Origin: Prosapia bicincta
Taxonomy: Eukaryota > Arthropoda > Insecta > Hemiptera > Cercopidae
Reading direction: 5' to 3'
Length of the DNA: 64,000 bases
Assembly: GCA_036971475.1 (NCBI GenBank)
Contig: JBAIZL010000004.1
Location: forward strand, 69,203,010-69,267,009
Under the pieces are notes generated by a model. It did not search any database. It was not told the DNA's origin and was given only the letters and a program-made list of their open reading frames with translations. The translations under genes and the position numbers were made by a program. Positions 13,462 to 59,645 of this stretch are shown one piece after another. Numbering within the stretch: position 1 is the stretch's first letter; every line of letters starts with the position of its first letter.

Positions 13462-13928
13462 AAATACCTTTTTGTATTTTTTAATTATTTGTTGTCCTTT
13501 ATTTCTGTTATCTTTTATATATAATATTTATTTTTATCGTATTATTATTTATTGTTATATTGTCATTTATTGTTTTTTTATTCATTGATTTTTTTTTTAA
13601 ATTTTGTTATTATTTTTTAAATTATATTGTTAAATAATCAATGTTACGTTTTTGTTTGTGATTATTTTTTGTTTCATTTGTTGCACTGTGGACTATCATT
13701 GCTATTTATTTAAACGATTTTATTTCATTTTAATTTTAGTTTACTCTACTCTGTGATTGGCAGTGATAACCTTTAAGTAATTTTCTCCAGAAAATTATAT
13801 ATATAAAAAAAAGTTAAATAATTCCTCTATTGATTTTATTTTATACCCTGAGAAAGTATTGGTAATCATATAACTTTATTCTGGCATCTCAAATTATTAT
13901 CTATGGCCGTATTATATAACTTTTCAAT

Positions 13929-14312
13929 TGGGGATAGGCCCATTCCGATTCTCGATTACAGGAATTGTGGATTCTAATGGTATCGTAGAATCACGGAAGC
14001 ATTTCTAGTCTGTTTGTCACCACTCTTCTCGCTCTGCTGTCTCACTCTCACTTGGGAAACCTCAACTCTCTCTCCCCTTATTTGGCTGCCATCACTTCAT
14101 ACATGTCGAAAAAAAAAACACAAAGAAAAGGTAATTCCAATTTCTCCAGTCACACAAATATTGAAATAGCTATTACTGAAGTTATATTGCAATTGTGAAC
14201 TGTATTGAATTATAGAATATAATGTAGGCCTAGATAACTTCAAAGAATCGAGAATCTAAAAGAAATTTGAGAATGGTAAGCGGAATGAAAAATTTTAGGT
14301 ATTGGCCCATCC
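13929..14312. mobile_element. hAT-type MITE, copy A (deleted)
   Basis: It starts TGGGGATAGGCCCATTCCG and ends with a degraded complement, TTTTAGGTATTGGCCCATCC. Inside is the CT-rich block 'ctcactctcacttgggaaac' followed by 'catcacttcatacatgtcg'. The same layout is present in the full-length element at 45.2-50.3 kb, which has an 8-bp target duplication. No coding content remains. Confidence 0.7.
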
Positions 14313-15965
14313 ATATTTATAATAATATAATTCAATTTATGCAGTATTTATATTTGATATCAATTTTTTAGCGCTATTTGATAAATTATGATTTATTATT
14401 CACATTGTGTGTCTACATCATATAATTTTTTTAAATATTTATACTAGCATATAAGTTTTTTTGTATTATAGTAGGCATGGAAGTATTCAGGCAGGTAAAA
14501 AGTGACATCACATTCCCTGCACAGCCATGAAGTTTCCTTTTGGGAAACAACTTACTTTTACAAATTTTTGCCGAAGGATGACGGGTAGTTGTCTCCAAAA
14601 AAATAAGTAGTAATATATATACGTTCACACTGCTTTAAAATAAAACAGTGACATCCTTTATACAGGCAAAATGAGTGTTCCACCTATTACTGTTTAAAGG
14701 ATTATTTGGATATTTAACCAAGATATATTGAATAATTAAAACAGTTGATGTAGAGAAAATAATTTTTAAGATAAAGAAGTTTATATTGATGATCTAAGGT
14801 GTTTGGCTTTCAATATATGCAATTAGTGTACAGTACTGATAGTAAACCCATCAAACTAAATGTCAATTTAGTTACTATAATTACAGTATTAATAGTATGA
14901 TTTTAGTAGTTGCTAGAATCCAAGTGTAATCAAGTTATTAATAACATTGTATTGTATATCAAATAATTTTAGGCAATCTTTTATAATTGCCTGTGATGTC
15001 TCACTCTTATCAGATTAGATTGTGAGATAATCTAATCATTTTGTGATAAACAAAAATAACCAGTTATGTTGAATGTTTAAAGATAAAACTAAATAGTGTC
15101 TATTGAGGGAGGAAGTAAGTTGGAATTATATATTCTCTGTGAATATTTGTGCATATTATTCCCATTCAAGTGTTTTGTTCTCAGCTGTAGTAACATGACA
15201 GGAGTATATTTGATTGTGTATTGTGTTATTTGTATTTCATTTATAATTTATTTTCTAACTTAACTTAGAAAGATGTGTCAAAGAACTAAACTGCTTGTTT
15301 TCTTCAAGGTTTTCTCAAAGTTAAAATTCCAACATGGATTAAAATTACTTTCATAGAGCAAAAAGGTTCAAAAATTTAACAAAGCTCTTTGATGAATATA
15401 CAAACATAGGTTAAATGTTAACACTAACATTACTTTAAAAATAACCAAACCAAATACTAAATGTAACCTTGGACTAAAATGTTGCAAAATTAATAAAAAA
15501 AAGTGTTTATAAGGCTTGGCCAAAGCATATACAAAAAACAAATTAAGGTTTTATGTAAAAATTATAAGAAAAATAACATTTTTATTTAAAAAATGGAAAT
15601 ATCAGATCAAGTATGAGAAAGTTATCTTGGCTGTGCTAGATTGAAATCTTCAAATTTTTGTGAAAAATTTGTTTTTAATTTAGATAAAAATTGTATACAC
15701 AAATCAATTTTTATTTAAACATAAAAATGAAATATGTGGTATAAATTATTATATTGAATTTCATTATAAACCTAATGTTCTTGAGAGAGTAATATTAATA
15801 TTTTTGTTTCTGTTATTGCATACTTTTAATTCTGCTGCAAAGCATTGCTGATTAGCTGCTTGTGACTGCTGGGAGATTTGGCATCCCTTGCAGTGCTCCA
15901 AACAACATGGACTTTCAATCATGCCCACATATAGACCTTATTATATCTATAATTATAATTAAAAA

Positions 15966-16133
15966 TTCTGAACTAAGTGAATACATAGGGCATACTTTCT
16001 GACGTGTTTCATACAATCGTTCCTTCTATGAAGTAAAGCCTCTACATGTGAGTATAGGCTTTGCTTTATAAAAGGAACGATTGTTTTGAAACGCGTCAGC
16101 AAGTAAGCCCTATGTATTCACCAGTTAAATATT
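15966..16133. repeat. Foldback (hairpin) element, family B, in copy A
   Basis: The arm 'gtgaatacatagggcatac' at the left is complemented by 'gtaagccctatgtattcac' at the right. Further in, 'caatcgttccttctatgaag' pairs with 'aaaggaacgattg'. The loop is centred near 16055. The conserved tail 'tttaatcagtgaattcaag' follows at about 16145. The element is duplicated at 19.5 kb as part of the tandem duplication. Confidence 0.8.
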
Positions 16134-16957
16134 TTTAATTATAGTTTAATCAGTGAATTCAAGATGAATACTTCAAGCAACCTTATTATATCATTAAGAC
16201 ACATGTTACATTGCACATGAATCCATAAATGCAGCTAACCCCAATGCTATATCATGATCAAACTTGAGTGGAAGCAATAAAAAAATGGAAGTTCTATTGT
16301 AACAGGTTGGCCATGCACTAGATCTTGCCTCCATAGGTAATGTTACAGCTAGCACTATGTTAAAACCAATGGATCACTCTATGTACTTCTGTTGAAACAC
16401 TTTGTACAGAGAATAAGTCACTATAGAGATTTGTGAGAGATGGTTTTACTAAAAATCTGGTATCAGTGGACATGGGCTTTATCTAGCTGACATTGAAGAT
16501 AATGTTAATTTCTTTGCTACAATTATTTTGAATATTGATAAAAATTCATTTTTAAAAACTTCATCTCACCCACGTTGCCCATATTCATTATCATAGAATG
16601 ATGAATTCAGTGATCCCTCTTTATTCGCAGGGGTTACGTTCCCTGACCTTATCAAGAATAATGAATATGTTGTTAAATAATCAATGTTACGTTTTTGTTT
16701 GTGATTATTTTTTATTTTATTTGTTGCACTGTGGACTATCATTGCTATTTATGACTATTTTAAATTTTAGTTTTTTATACTCTGTGATTGGTAATGATAA
16801 CCTGTAAGTGTTTTTCTCCAGGAAAATTATATACAAAAAAAAGTTAATAATTCATCTATTGAATTTATTTTATACCCTGTGAAAGTATTGGTAATCATAT
16901 AACTTTATTCTGGCATTTCAAATTATTATCTATGTTCGTATTATTTAACTTTTCAAT

Positions 16958-17884
16958 TAGGGATAGGCCGATTCCGATTCTAGGAATCATCGATTCTAAT
17001 GGTATTGTAGAATCGTCGATACTCAATTCTTCATTGAATAAAGTGCTGATTCTGATTCTTGTTTTTTTAACTGTTAAAATATGTATATGGTGTAATTTAT
17101 TGAAAATAAAATAATTATAAACTGTGTCTTATTTAAATATTAGTAACACTTTTAAATGTTTAAAGTGATTAAATAATGATGTTTGTAATGATGATGTAAT
17201 AAATTTTAAAGTGATTTAAAGTGATGTTTAAATGATTAAAGTTAACACATTTAAAAGTATTAGTGATTACTAGTAGCTCACGCGAAGATGGAATCAACAA
17301 ATGTTAAATATTAGTTGTTTTCAATGAATTAAACGATTAAAGCAAATGTCTATTTGGGATCACAAAAATATTATTATTTATTGCACAACAACAAAGACGA
17401 TCGGAAGCATTTCTGGTCTGTTTGCCACCACTCTTCTCGCTCTGCTGTCTCACTCTCACTCGAGTGGCCTCAACTCTCTCTCTCCCCTTACCTGGATGCC
17501 ATCACTTCATACATGTCGAAACAAAATACAAGGAAAAGGTAACTCCAATTTCTCCAGTCACACAAATATTGAAATAGCTATTACTGAAATTATATTGTAA
17601 TTGTGAACTGAAGTTCATATTTGTAATTTTAAATAAATTATTATTTTTATCCAATATTTTTGTCACCCTTTAGAAATTCCCATTCATAAATCAAGGTCGA
17701 ACGTTTTGTGTAGCCTATTACATTAAAACGGAACATTTAAAAGGCTTCACCATTAGACCAAGATGTTAACTAAACTTATTATTAGAGAATATCATGTAGG
17801 CCTACATAACTTCAAAGAATCAAGAATCTAAGAAAAATTGAGAATTGAAAGCGGAATAAAAAATTTTAGGTATTGGCCCATCTA
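16958..17884. mobile_element. hAT-type MITE, copy B (longer)
   Basis: It starts TAGGGATAGGCCGATTCCGA, repeats 'gaatc' motifs (agaatcgtcgatactcaatt), and ends 'aggtattggcccatcta'. Inside are the CT-rich block at 17435-17490 and, at 17145-17300, an embedded piece of the foldback family A end ('tagtagctcacgcgaagatg' near 17272). I could not find an 8-bp target duplication at this copy. Confidence 0.7.
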
Positions 17885-19531
17885 TATTTTTAATAATATA
17901 ATTCAATTTATGCAGTCTATATACTTGATACCAATTTTTTAGAGCTATTTAATAAATTATGATTTATCCTTCACATTGTATGTCTACATGATATAATTTA
18001 AAAAATATTTATTCCAACATATATATGTTTTTTTTTTTGTAGTATAGTAGGCATGGAAGTATTCAGGCAGGTACAAAGTGACATCACATTCCCTGCACAG
18101 CTATGGAGTTTCCTTCTGGGAAACAACTTACTTTTAAAAATGTTTGCCAAAGGATGACGGGTAGTTCTCTCCAAAAAAAATAAGTAGTTCCCAGTGCTTT
18201 AAGATAAGTATAAAAACAAAACAGTGACATCCTTTATACAGGCAAAATGAGTGTTGCACCAATTATTGTTTAAAGGATTATTTGGATATTTAACCAAGAT
18301 ATATTGAATAAACAGTTGATGTAGAGAAAATAATTTTTAAGATAAAGAAGTTTTTATTGAAGGTCTAAGGTATTTGGCTTCCAATGTTTGCATTTAAGGT
18401 ACAGTACTGATAGTAAACCCATCAAACTAAATGTCAACTTAGTTACTATAATTATAGTAATAATAGTATAGTTTTAGTAGTTACTATAATCCAAGTGTAA
18501 TCAAGTTATTAATAACATTATATTGTATATCAAATAATTTTATGCCATCTTTTATAATTGCCTGTGATGTTCCACACTTATCTGATTAGATTGTGAGATA
18601 ATGTAATCATTTTGTGATAAACAAAAATAATCAGTTATGTTGAATGTTTAAAGATAGTTTCTATTGAGGGAGGCAGTAAGTTGGAATTATATATTCTCTG
18701 GGAATATTTGTGCATATTATTTCCAATTCAAGTGTTTTTTTCACAACTGTAGTAACATGACAGGAGTATATTTGATTATGTATTGTGTATTTTGTATTTC
18801 ATTTATAATTTATGTTCTAACTTGACTTTCAAAGATGTGACAAAGAACTAAACTGCTTGATTTCTTCAAGGTTTTCTGAAAGTTAAATTCCAACATGGAT
18901 TAAATTACTTTCATAAAACAAGAAGGTTCAAAATTTAACAAAGCTGTTTGATGAATATACAAACATAGGTTAAATGTTAACACTAACATTACTTTAAAAA
19001 TATCCAAAGCAAATACTAAGTGTAACCTTGGACTAAAATGTTGCAAAATTAATAAATAGTGTTTATAAGGCTTGGCCAAAGCATATACAAAAAACAAATT
19101 AAGGTTTTATGTAAAAATTAAAGAAAAATAACATTTTTATTTAAAAAATGGAAATATCAGATCAAGTATGAGAAAGTTATCTTGGCTTTGCTAGATTGAA
19201 ATCTTCAAATTTATGTGAAAAGATTTGTTTTTAATTTAGATCAAAATTGTATACACAAATCAATTTTTATTTAACCATAAAAATGAAATATGTGGTATAA
19301 ATTATTATATTGAATTTCATTATAAACCTAATGTTCTTGAGAGAGTAATATTAATATTTTTGTTTCTGTTATTGCATACTTTTAATTCTGCTGCAAAGCA
19401 TTGCTGATTAGCTGCTTGTGCCTGCTGGGACATTTGGCATCCCTTGCAGTGCTCCAAACAACACGGACTTTCAATCATGCCCACATATAGAATTTATTAT
19501 ATCTATAAATTTAATTAAAAATTCCTAACTA

Positions 19532-19678
19532 AGTGAATACATAGGGCATACTTGCTGACGTGTTTCATACAATCGTTCCTTCTATGAAGCAACGCCTCTA
19601 CATGTGAGTATAGGCCTTGCTTCATAAAAGGAACAATTGTTTTGAAATGCATCAGCAAGTAAGCCCTATGTATTCACC
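19532..19678. repeat. Foldback element, family B, in copy B
   Basis: This is the duplicate of the 15.97-16.13 kb hairpin. The 'gtgaatacatagggcatac' arm and its complement are intact, and the paired central stems keep their complementarity despite a few substitutions. Confidence 0.8.
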
Positions 19679-20163
19679 TAGTTAAGTATTTTTAATTATA
19701 GTTTAATCAGTGAATTCAAGATGATTACATCAAGCAACCTTATTATATCATTAACACAATGTTACATTGCACATAAATCCATAAATGCAGCTAACTCCAA
19801 TGCTATATCATGATCAAACTGAGTGGAAGGAATAAAAAAATGCAAGTTCTATTGTAACAGGTTACCCATGCACTAGATCTTGCCTCCATAGGCAATGTTA
19901 CAGCTAGCACTGTGTTAAAACCAATGGATCACTCTATGTACTTCTATTGAAACACTTTGTACAGAGAATAAGTCACTATAGAGATTTGTGAGAAATGGTT
20001 TTACTTAAAATCTGGTATCAGTGGACATGGGTTTTATCTAGCTTACATTGAACATAATGTTAAATTTCTTTGCTACAATTATTTTGAATATTGATAAAAT
20101 TTCCTTTTTAAAAACTTCATCTCACCCACATTGTCCACATTCTTTATCATAGAATGATGAATT

Positions 20164-20904
20164 CAGTGAATTCCCCACCCTCTTTATTCGCAGGGGTTAC
20201 ATTCCCTGAACTTACCACGAATAGTGAAACCGTTTAGACTTAAACCTACTATATATAGAAAGCGAAGGGTTATGTTTCACATTAAAAATTACATTACAAA
20301 CATTAATTACAGCTTTATCTAGTTTTAACAAATAATCGTTTGAACACTGTTTATTTGATTTTTAAAAAAACTTGTTATTATACTTTACACATATTTATAT
20401 AGCTATAGTGCTTCTTCCAGCTCCCGAGTAAATTTTAATACCCATTCTAAAGAGGGATCAGTTTCAGTAATTTAATAGCTGAAGGGAAAGCAAAATCCGA
20501 GTCAGTTACAACCACCAGATACGGTATCGGTGTTTGGATTTCGAAAGCTATTAAATTATCAGTAAGTAAACAGAAGTCATGCTAAACTTATGTGTGGAGT
20601 TGGATACAGGCCTCAGATTTACTCATCGTTGTTTGTCAGTGGTGATAACGCCACTTGTTACAAATAAGGTATGCCTATTTTTTAGTAGTAGGCCTAATAG
20701 TGTACGGTATAATAGATGTTTGGAGAATCAGAAAACTTTGTGATAAATAACTACAGTACTGTACAAAATAAATAAGACGGGAACACATTATCCTAGAACC
20801 TTCACAGTAATTATACTTTCTTCCTTGTCTTTTTTAAAAAAATATGATACATATTGGAGGGATATCCTGTAATTTTGTCAGGCGTGAATAGCGAGAGTCT
20901 ACTG
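20164..20904. mobile_element. pogo-like MITE
   Basis: The left end begins CAGTGA and continues CCTCTTTATTCGCAGG; the right end, on the minus strand, reads CAGTAGACTCTCGCTATTCA and is flanked by TA. The two ends match at most positions in the conserved 'CAGT...CTC..TATTC.C' frame. A truncated copy of the left end, 'cagtgatccctctttattcg', sits at 16610 at the end of duplication copy A. The interior shows no transposase. Confidence 0.55.
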
Positions 20905-21439
20905 TACACAGAAATCCTCTGAGTAAAACAAGAAACTTTAAGAAGAAAAAACCTTAGAGGCTGATTCAAATGTTTAGGCAGAAGAGACAAAACTCTTGGG
21001 CATAGTACTTGCTTACAACTTTATGAGCAACATCTTTAGTTAGTGAAAAAAATAAGAGTTTCTGGTGCATCCATTCTATTGGCAGTAATAGGGCTGAAAC
21101 AATTTCATGGAAATCTTGGTGCAAGTGGTGATGAGCCCTTCTTGTCAAACCTTTCATCCACTTGTACCTATAACCACTGTTTTAAGACACAAAATTATGG
21201 TAGAGGCATTTCCTTCACGTTGTCTGAAGAACATTCCAGTTGTCTGTTCATAAGTTTTCCTTCTAAATGCACTATTCTTTAAAATCAGCACTCTCAAAAA
21301 CTAAAGGTTCTACTCCAAATCCTGATGAATTTTTATATTTTATGATTTATTATTTCTCTTGATTGGCAAAAGTAATAGTAATTGAGAAGCATTTTTTCCC
21401 AATCCATGGTTCGGGGTAATAAGAATTCCTCTTTTAAAG

Positions 21440-22240
21440 CAAGAGAAAGACAAAATAAATCCTAATAGTTATTGACCTAACAAGTTCTCTATGCAAACTA
21501 CTGGAGAATATATTAACTGGTTGTGCCTGGTTCCTAGGAAGCAAAGGTATTTTTAGCAACTACAGGGTTCAAACAAAGATTTTCAACAGTTAATTTGTTT
21601 GTTAGAGACAGTAATACAACATGTTATATTATAGCATCAACACTTTTGACTCTCTGTTTTTACTTTTAAAGCATATCAAATAGGAAGAAAAAAAAGGATT
21701 TTGAAATCATGGGATTCACAAAATAATATTTTTGCAGTCATTAATAAAGGAATGACTTTTTTTATGTTTCCTACAGTTATTTCCAAGTATATCTTGCAGT
21801 AACAATGTTAGAAGAATTTCTCTTTTAAAATAGTATAACTCAGAATGACATGTTTGCCATTAACAGTTCATTACTAATATTCTCACTCTAGCATCGTGTT
21901 CTCGGTTTTGTGGACTATTGTTGTAAATGTATGAAAGCTTGAAGTATGGGAAGCCGAAAAGTCACTTCAAATAGTTATCAACCAACACTTTACAAGCATG
22001 ATCCAAAATTACTGGCTTCAAGTTTTTTGAACAGAATACACAGCAACAAAAGTGTATTTTAGAAGGCGGGTGAAATAATGTTAGATATTTTGGATCTTTG
22101 TTTGATAAAATATTTCCATGAATACAAATCTTTGCGTGATATGAATATTCAATGCAACAAGATGCATGTAGTTAGACATGTTCTCATACTGAGGTGGAGA
22201 CAAAACTTCCATACACTATTGAAATTATCAGGAATGTTTT
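21440..22240 (+). pseudogene. Non-LTR retrotransposon relic (reverse transcriptase)
   Basis: The plus strand keeps scattered reverse-transcriptase pieces of the same family as the 11.4 kb relic. 'LTSSLCKLLEN' is near 21477, and 'tttttagcaactacagggtt' aligns with the 11.5 kb copy. Around 21920-22000, VDDF-like and 'EKSLQIVIN' sequences match the active-site region. No frame stays open over more than a few dozen codons. Confidence 0.55.
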
Positions 22241-22249
22241 CTTGGCCAT

Positions 22250-23413
22250 AAATATTTAATATAATTTAAGTTCTTATTTAAAAATATTTGAACATTTACT
22301 GTTTATCAAATGTTTATATTTGTTACTGGTTCGAAAATTCCAAGATAAGTTTTATAAATGTAGGTTCTATTTTTCTTAATATAACCCTCGTAGCACAATT
22401 GACTTGGATTGTATGCATTGGCAAATAGCCTATGATTTTAATAAGTAGGTTTTGTTTCATAGTAGTCTTTTTTTATGTAGATGTACCTCTATTATTTCCT
22501 ACGTAAATCTTTGTTTATAACTTAAGCTAAAAAGTCGTTTTATGATCTTAGTAGAAATAATCTTTGAAGAAGTTTAAAGATAGTGTTAAGAAATGATGGA
22601 AATTTGTAAATCTAATTCAGAAAACATACAAAACCAGTTTTATTATTAACAATTATACTACATTCTTTACTATCTTTATTTTTTAAAATATTAAATTATA
22701 ATTTTTATATTTGTAAAGTTGTATATAATTACTTAATATTTTCTAGTTCTAAATTGTATAAAACTACTAATTTTAAGTTGTTCAGATTAATAACACTTTT
22801 TCATTGGTCAAGTTAAAATTTAACAAGATACATAACTATTTGAATTATAATTAATAAAATTACATACAAAAAAATGTAACAATAATTAAAGGTACAAAAT
22901 ATTAATTAATTGAATTATATCACAGTTTCTACATCTTCCACTACCCTTTTCTAAATAGGCTAGTTACACTTTGGTTTATTTTTAAATTCATAATTACATC
23001 ACAAGAAAAGCTAGGCTTTTCTGTCTTCTTCCTTTTGGTACAAAATATCTTACTACCGTAAGGCAAATAAAGAGTTTACCCTAAAAACCATGTAACATAA
23101 AAGTTAATTGCAAGAAATAATGAAATAAAAATGGTGAAATTATTCAATAAAAAGTAATGGGTAATTAGAAAATACATATTAAATTAGTCGTATTTTTGAA
23201 ATAATTAGTAGAAGCCACTTGATTTAAAGTTGTGATGAGTTTTGTTAGGGGCTGAGTATCATCTGCTTCTTAAGTAGAAATGTACTAAAAATCGAATAAC
23301 TGCTTCCACATTAGGTAATGAAAATCTTGTTGGATGTAAAATGTTTACTTTCTTTGGTACATACTGTGTACATTCCTTTAGTTCCAAAATCATTTATATG
23401 TAGTAAATTGTCC
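22250..23413 (-). other. Probable 3' untranslated region and downstream flank of the transporter gene
   Basis: This lies directly after the stop codon of the transporter (TGA at 23416-23414, minus strand). Candidate AATAAA polyadenylation signals on the minus strand lie near 22980 and 22680. Nothing in the sequence shows which is used, and no other gene is seen here. Confidence 0.4.
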
Positions 23414-57165
<33,752 letters not shown>

Positions 57166-57183
57166 TTGAACCAATATTAATCT

Positions 57184-58250
57184 GGAAATGAATTATAATT
57201 TTACTAAATGAGTAAGCAACAGAATTCAAATATTATTTATGATTCTATGGATTCAAATTTATTTATATTACGTTTAAGGTTTGTTGGTTTTGACACCTAA
57301 CTAATTGAGTACAAATTAATTGAAAGATTGATGAGTCTTTTTCCTAGAGGACCACCTGTTCTAGATATAACGGGAAAAGAGTTAAATGATAGCAATAACC
57401 TTGAGTAACAACATCAATGTTTAGAATGAGTTTAGCACTAAGTCATATCCATATAATGCTTACCCAGAGCTGCATCCACCAGTCTTTCAATCACTGCAAA
57501 GGGCGGGGACAATACTCTGTAACACTTAACCGGTATTTAATATATTAAAGCACATGAGTTCTTAAGGATGAGTGCACTCATGAAATTAGATAAAGTTTAC
57601 ATACACTAGAAAGTATACACATAATTACACACACAGTTGACACAATGTTCAAGTTATAACGAATATCGCCTCGAAACAATACACTGTAATATGAGGGACC
57701 GACAAAGCTTTATTACAATGGCGCAACGCGAGGCAACGATTACACCATAGTTCGTCAACTACATAGGTTGTAGTTATTACACTAAGACACATTTAGCTCA
57801 AGCGGACACAATTGACACAACCTATTAACAAGAACTAGGGGGCGAACTTAAAGCCAAAATGCGGATAACTAGTATGAAATTGCGACTATTTAACATGAGA
57901 AGCGGTTTAGCACGAAGGGAAATCAAACGGAGACAAACTGTAATGGAGCAAAGAGGGAATATTGAGCGAGCACTTATAAGGCGATTTTCACTCAATTTAG
58001 AACTGTTGTACACTTCCACTATTATGCGACCTGATGCTGTTGAGGTTTGAAGTCCTTCTTGCAATTAGTTTCATGAGGAGATCCTTTCATTTGAGGCGTT
58101 TCTGGCGTTAAAACTTAAGGGTGACAAGAAGCAGTGTAAAGAGGTCGGCCATCTTAGCTGCACACATGGGTTTATGGGAACGCTATGGCGGTCAAGAAAT
58201 GGAACAAATTAAGCACTGTCTATTGAATAAAACTGTGAAACTGTTTTAAG
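57184..58250 (-). promoter_or_regulatory. Candidate 5' flank / first-exon region of the transporter gene
   Basis: The coding start at 57165 has a possible acceptor (57182-57183) before it, so transcription should begin further up on the minus strand. The 57.5-58.2 kb stretch is visibly less AT-rich than its surroundings and contains CG dinucleotides ('ggcgcaacgcgaggcaacg', 'aatatcgcctcgaaac'), as promoters or transposons can. A donor-like GTAAGC at 57463 follows a possible 30-nt exon (57493-57464), which is speculative. No TATA box or initiator can be named with confidence. Confidence 0.25.
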
Positions 58251-58253
58251 TTT

Positions 58254-59272
58254 TTGTCTCAAGATAAAGAGTATGGACAAATTCTAGCCAATGCCGTTAT
58301 CAGAACAATAGAAGATCTTGTATCTTCTTCCACCAATTTTATAACAGTCAAACAGCATTCAATTTATCCAAAATATCCTAATAAGAAATCAGATTTTTCA
58401 AACATGGATAGTGCAGACGAGTTGAAAAAATTTCTCAGAGACTTGATATCAGACTCAAAAGAATCCACTGAAAGATCTCTAGAAATAGATTTTACAATTT
58501 TTATGGGAAAAGGTTTCCATTTGCTTCCTCGGTTTTCAATTAGTTTTATGACTACTTACGTTCCATTCCTGATGTTGTAAAAATAATAGAAATTGAAAAT
58601 AAAAACTCAGTACTGATGCCTATAAGCTCAGATAAATCAGCACACATACATAGTATGGTTTTGCGGCATAAATATGACAAAAGAGGGATAAGCTACAATT
58701 CAGTTGAAAGATGTTCTCCAAAAAATCTTCAAGTATTCCAAACAAAAATGTTCAAGATAAAACACCATCTAGTTTGACTTTTCCAAAAAAACATTAAGGA
58801 AAACAAAAATTTTGGATATTTAGATTCTACAACATCGAAAGAATCATCACACATTGAATGTTTGGCTTGTAAAAAATGTCCTCACAGACACACTTCAAAA
58901 TCACCATGTCTGCTTTATCACAACTTTCCAGTTCCAGAGGTCTTTAGAAACACTGAGAGGATACAACACCAAGAAAATAATTTTAGATACCAAAATTATC
59001 CTACCAAAGTAGATTTAAAATTACCTATAGTTATTGAGTTATTCATCAAAAGACTGTTTAAAGTCTTGGATAATGGAATTAGTTTTCAAGATATGAATAA
59101 GTTTTTGTTCCAAAATCAAGAAATGGAACAAATTAAGCACGGTCTAGTGAATAAAACTGTGATACTGACAACAGCTGTTTTATATAGCGGCAAACACAAG
59201 ATTCATAGTGTAAAGCTGAAACAGGTAATGTCTTGTTCTCAACATACCGCCCACCAAAACGGATGTTTTTAG
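58254..59272 (+). pseudogene. Unrecognised decayed coding segment
   Basis: Plus-strand frames have normal-looking protein composition. From 58254 they read YGQILANAVIRTIEDLVSSS to about 58540, a frameshift follows near 58545, then YLRSIPDVVKIIEIENKNS, one TGA near 58774, and LACKKCPHRHTSKSPC up to LTTAVLYSGKHKIHSVKLKQ at about 59230. A donor-like GTAATG follows at 59226. Together this is about 330 codons with one frameshift and one stop. I do not recognise the family. The CxxCPHRHTSKSPC stretch could bind a metal. A 48-bp piece ('caagaaatggaacaaattaa') near 59119 also occurs at 58194, just upstream. It may be a retrocopy or an uncommon transposon ORF. Confidence 0.45.
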
Positions 59273-59645
59273 AATCTGAGATGGTGAGGAGTGAAAGTGA
59301 GCAAAGAGCCAGAAAGAAATATCAGGAGGTCAATGGATAGTTAGGCGGTTGATGGAAGTCCAACAAGGCTATTTACAGGTGTGCAGACTAGCTGGTCTTC
59401 TTTAAGAGGATTAGAGTCCTTAATCCTTTAGTGGTGTTGAGTAGGTAAGTATGGGGTGGACTAAGACTTCCAGAAGCGGTTAGACATCTGCTGAAGAAGT
59501 GGCTATCATGATATGAGATATTGTTCCTTGACCAATCGGTAGGACGATACAGCAGTAGGTGACCAATTAGATGTTTTGGGGTAAGAAAAGATGAGGATTT
59601 GTTAGGGAAAGAAAGAAATTAGATGGGTAAGCCGTTAAAAATAGC

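Larger units (their letters stand above)
13627..16667. repeat. Tandem segmental duplication, copy A
   Basis: The sequence from 'ttgttaaataatcaatgtta' at 13627 to the truncated MITE ending near 16667 is repeated, in the same order and orientation, from 16668 to about 20222. Copy A lacks about 385 bp (after 'gtagaatc' near 14000) and about 180 bp (after 'attgtgaactg' near 14200) that copy B has; both gaps fall in the hAT-type MITE. By eye the shared parts differ only by scattered substitutions and small indels. No gene is visible in it. It holds one MITE, one foldback element and otherwise AT-rich DNA. Confidence 0.9.
16668..20222. repeat. Tandem segmental duplication, copy B
   Basis: This copy directly abuts copy A. 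The A/B junction joins 'agaataatgaatatg' (inside a pogo-like MITE) to 'ttgttaaataatcaatg', the start of the unit. At the right end copy B runs on into the intact MITE ('cgaatagtgaaacc'). This is the arrangement expected from a tandem duplication whose right breakpoint fell inside that MITE. Confidence 0.9.

Noticed and set aside
16598..17600. Short open frames in the tandem duplication copy B
   Set aside because: They cross MITE and AT-rich sequence, have no similar frame in copy A, and encode no known motif.
57464..57493. Possible 30-nt non-coding first exon of the transporter (minus strand)
   Set aside because: It has an AG before and a GTAAGC after, but such a short segment with no transcript evidence is expected by chance.
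57859..58050. 63-residue plus-strand frame and its 79-residue minus-strand partner
   Set aside because: Both overlap each other and neither shows a recognisable family. The composition fits non-coding or LTR-like DNA.
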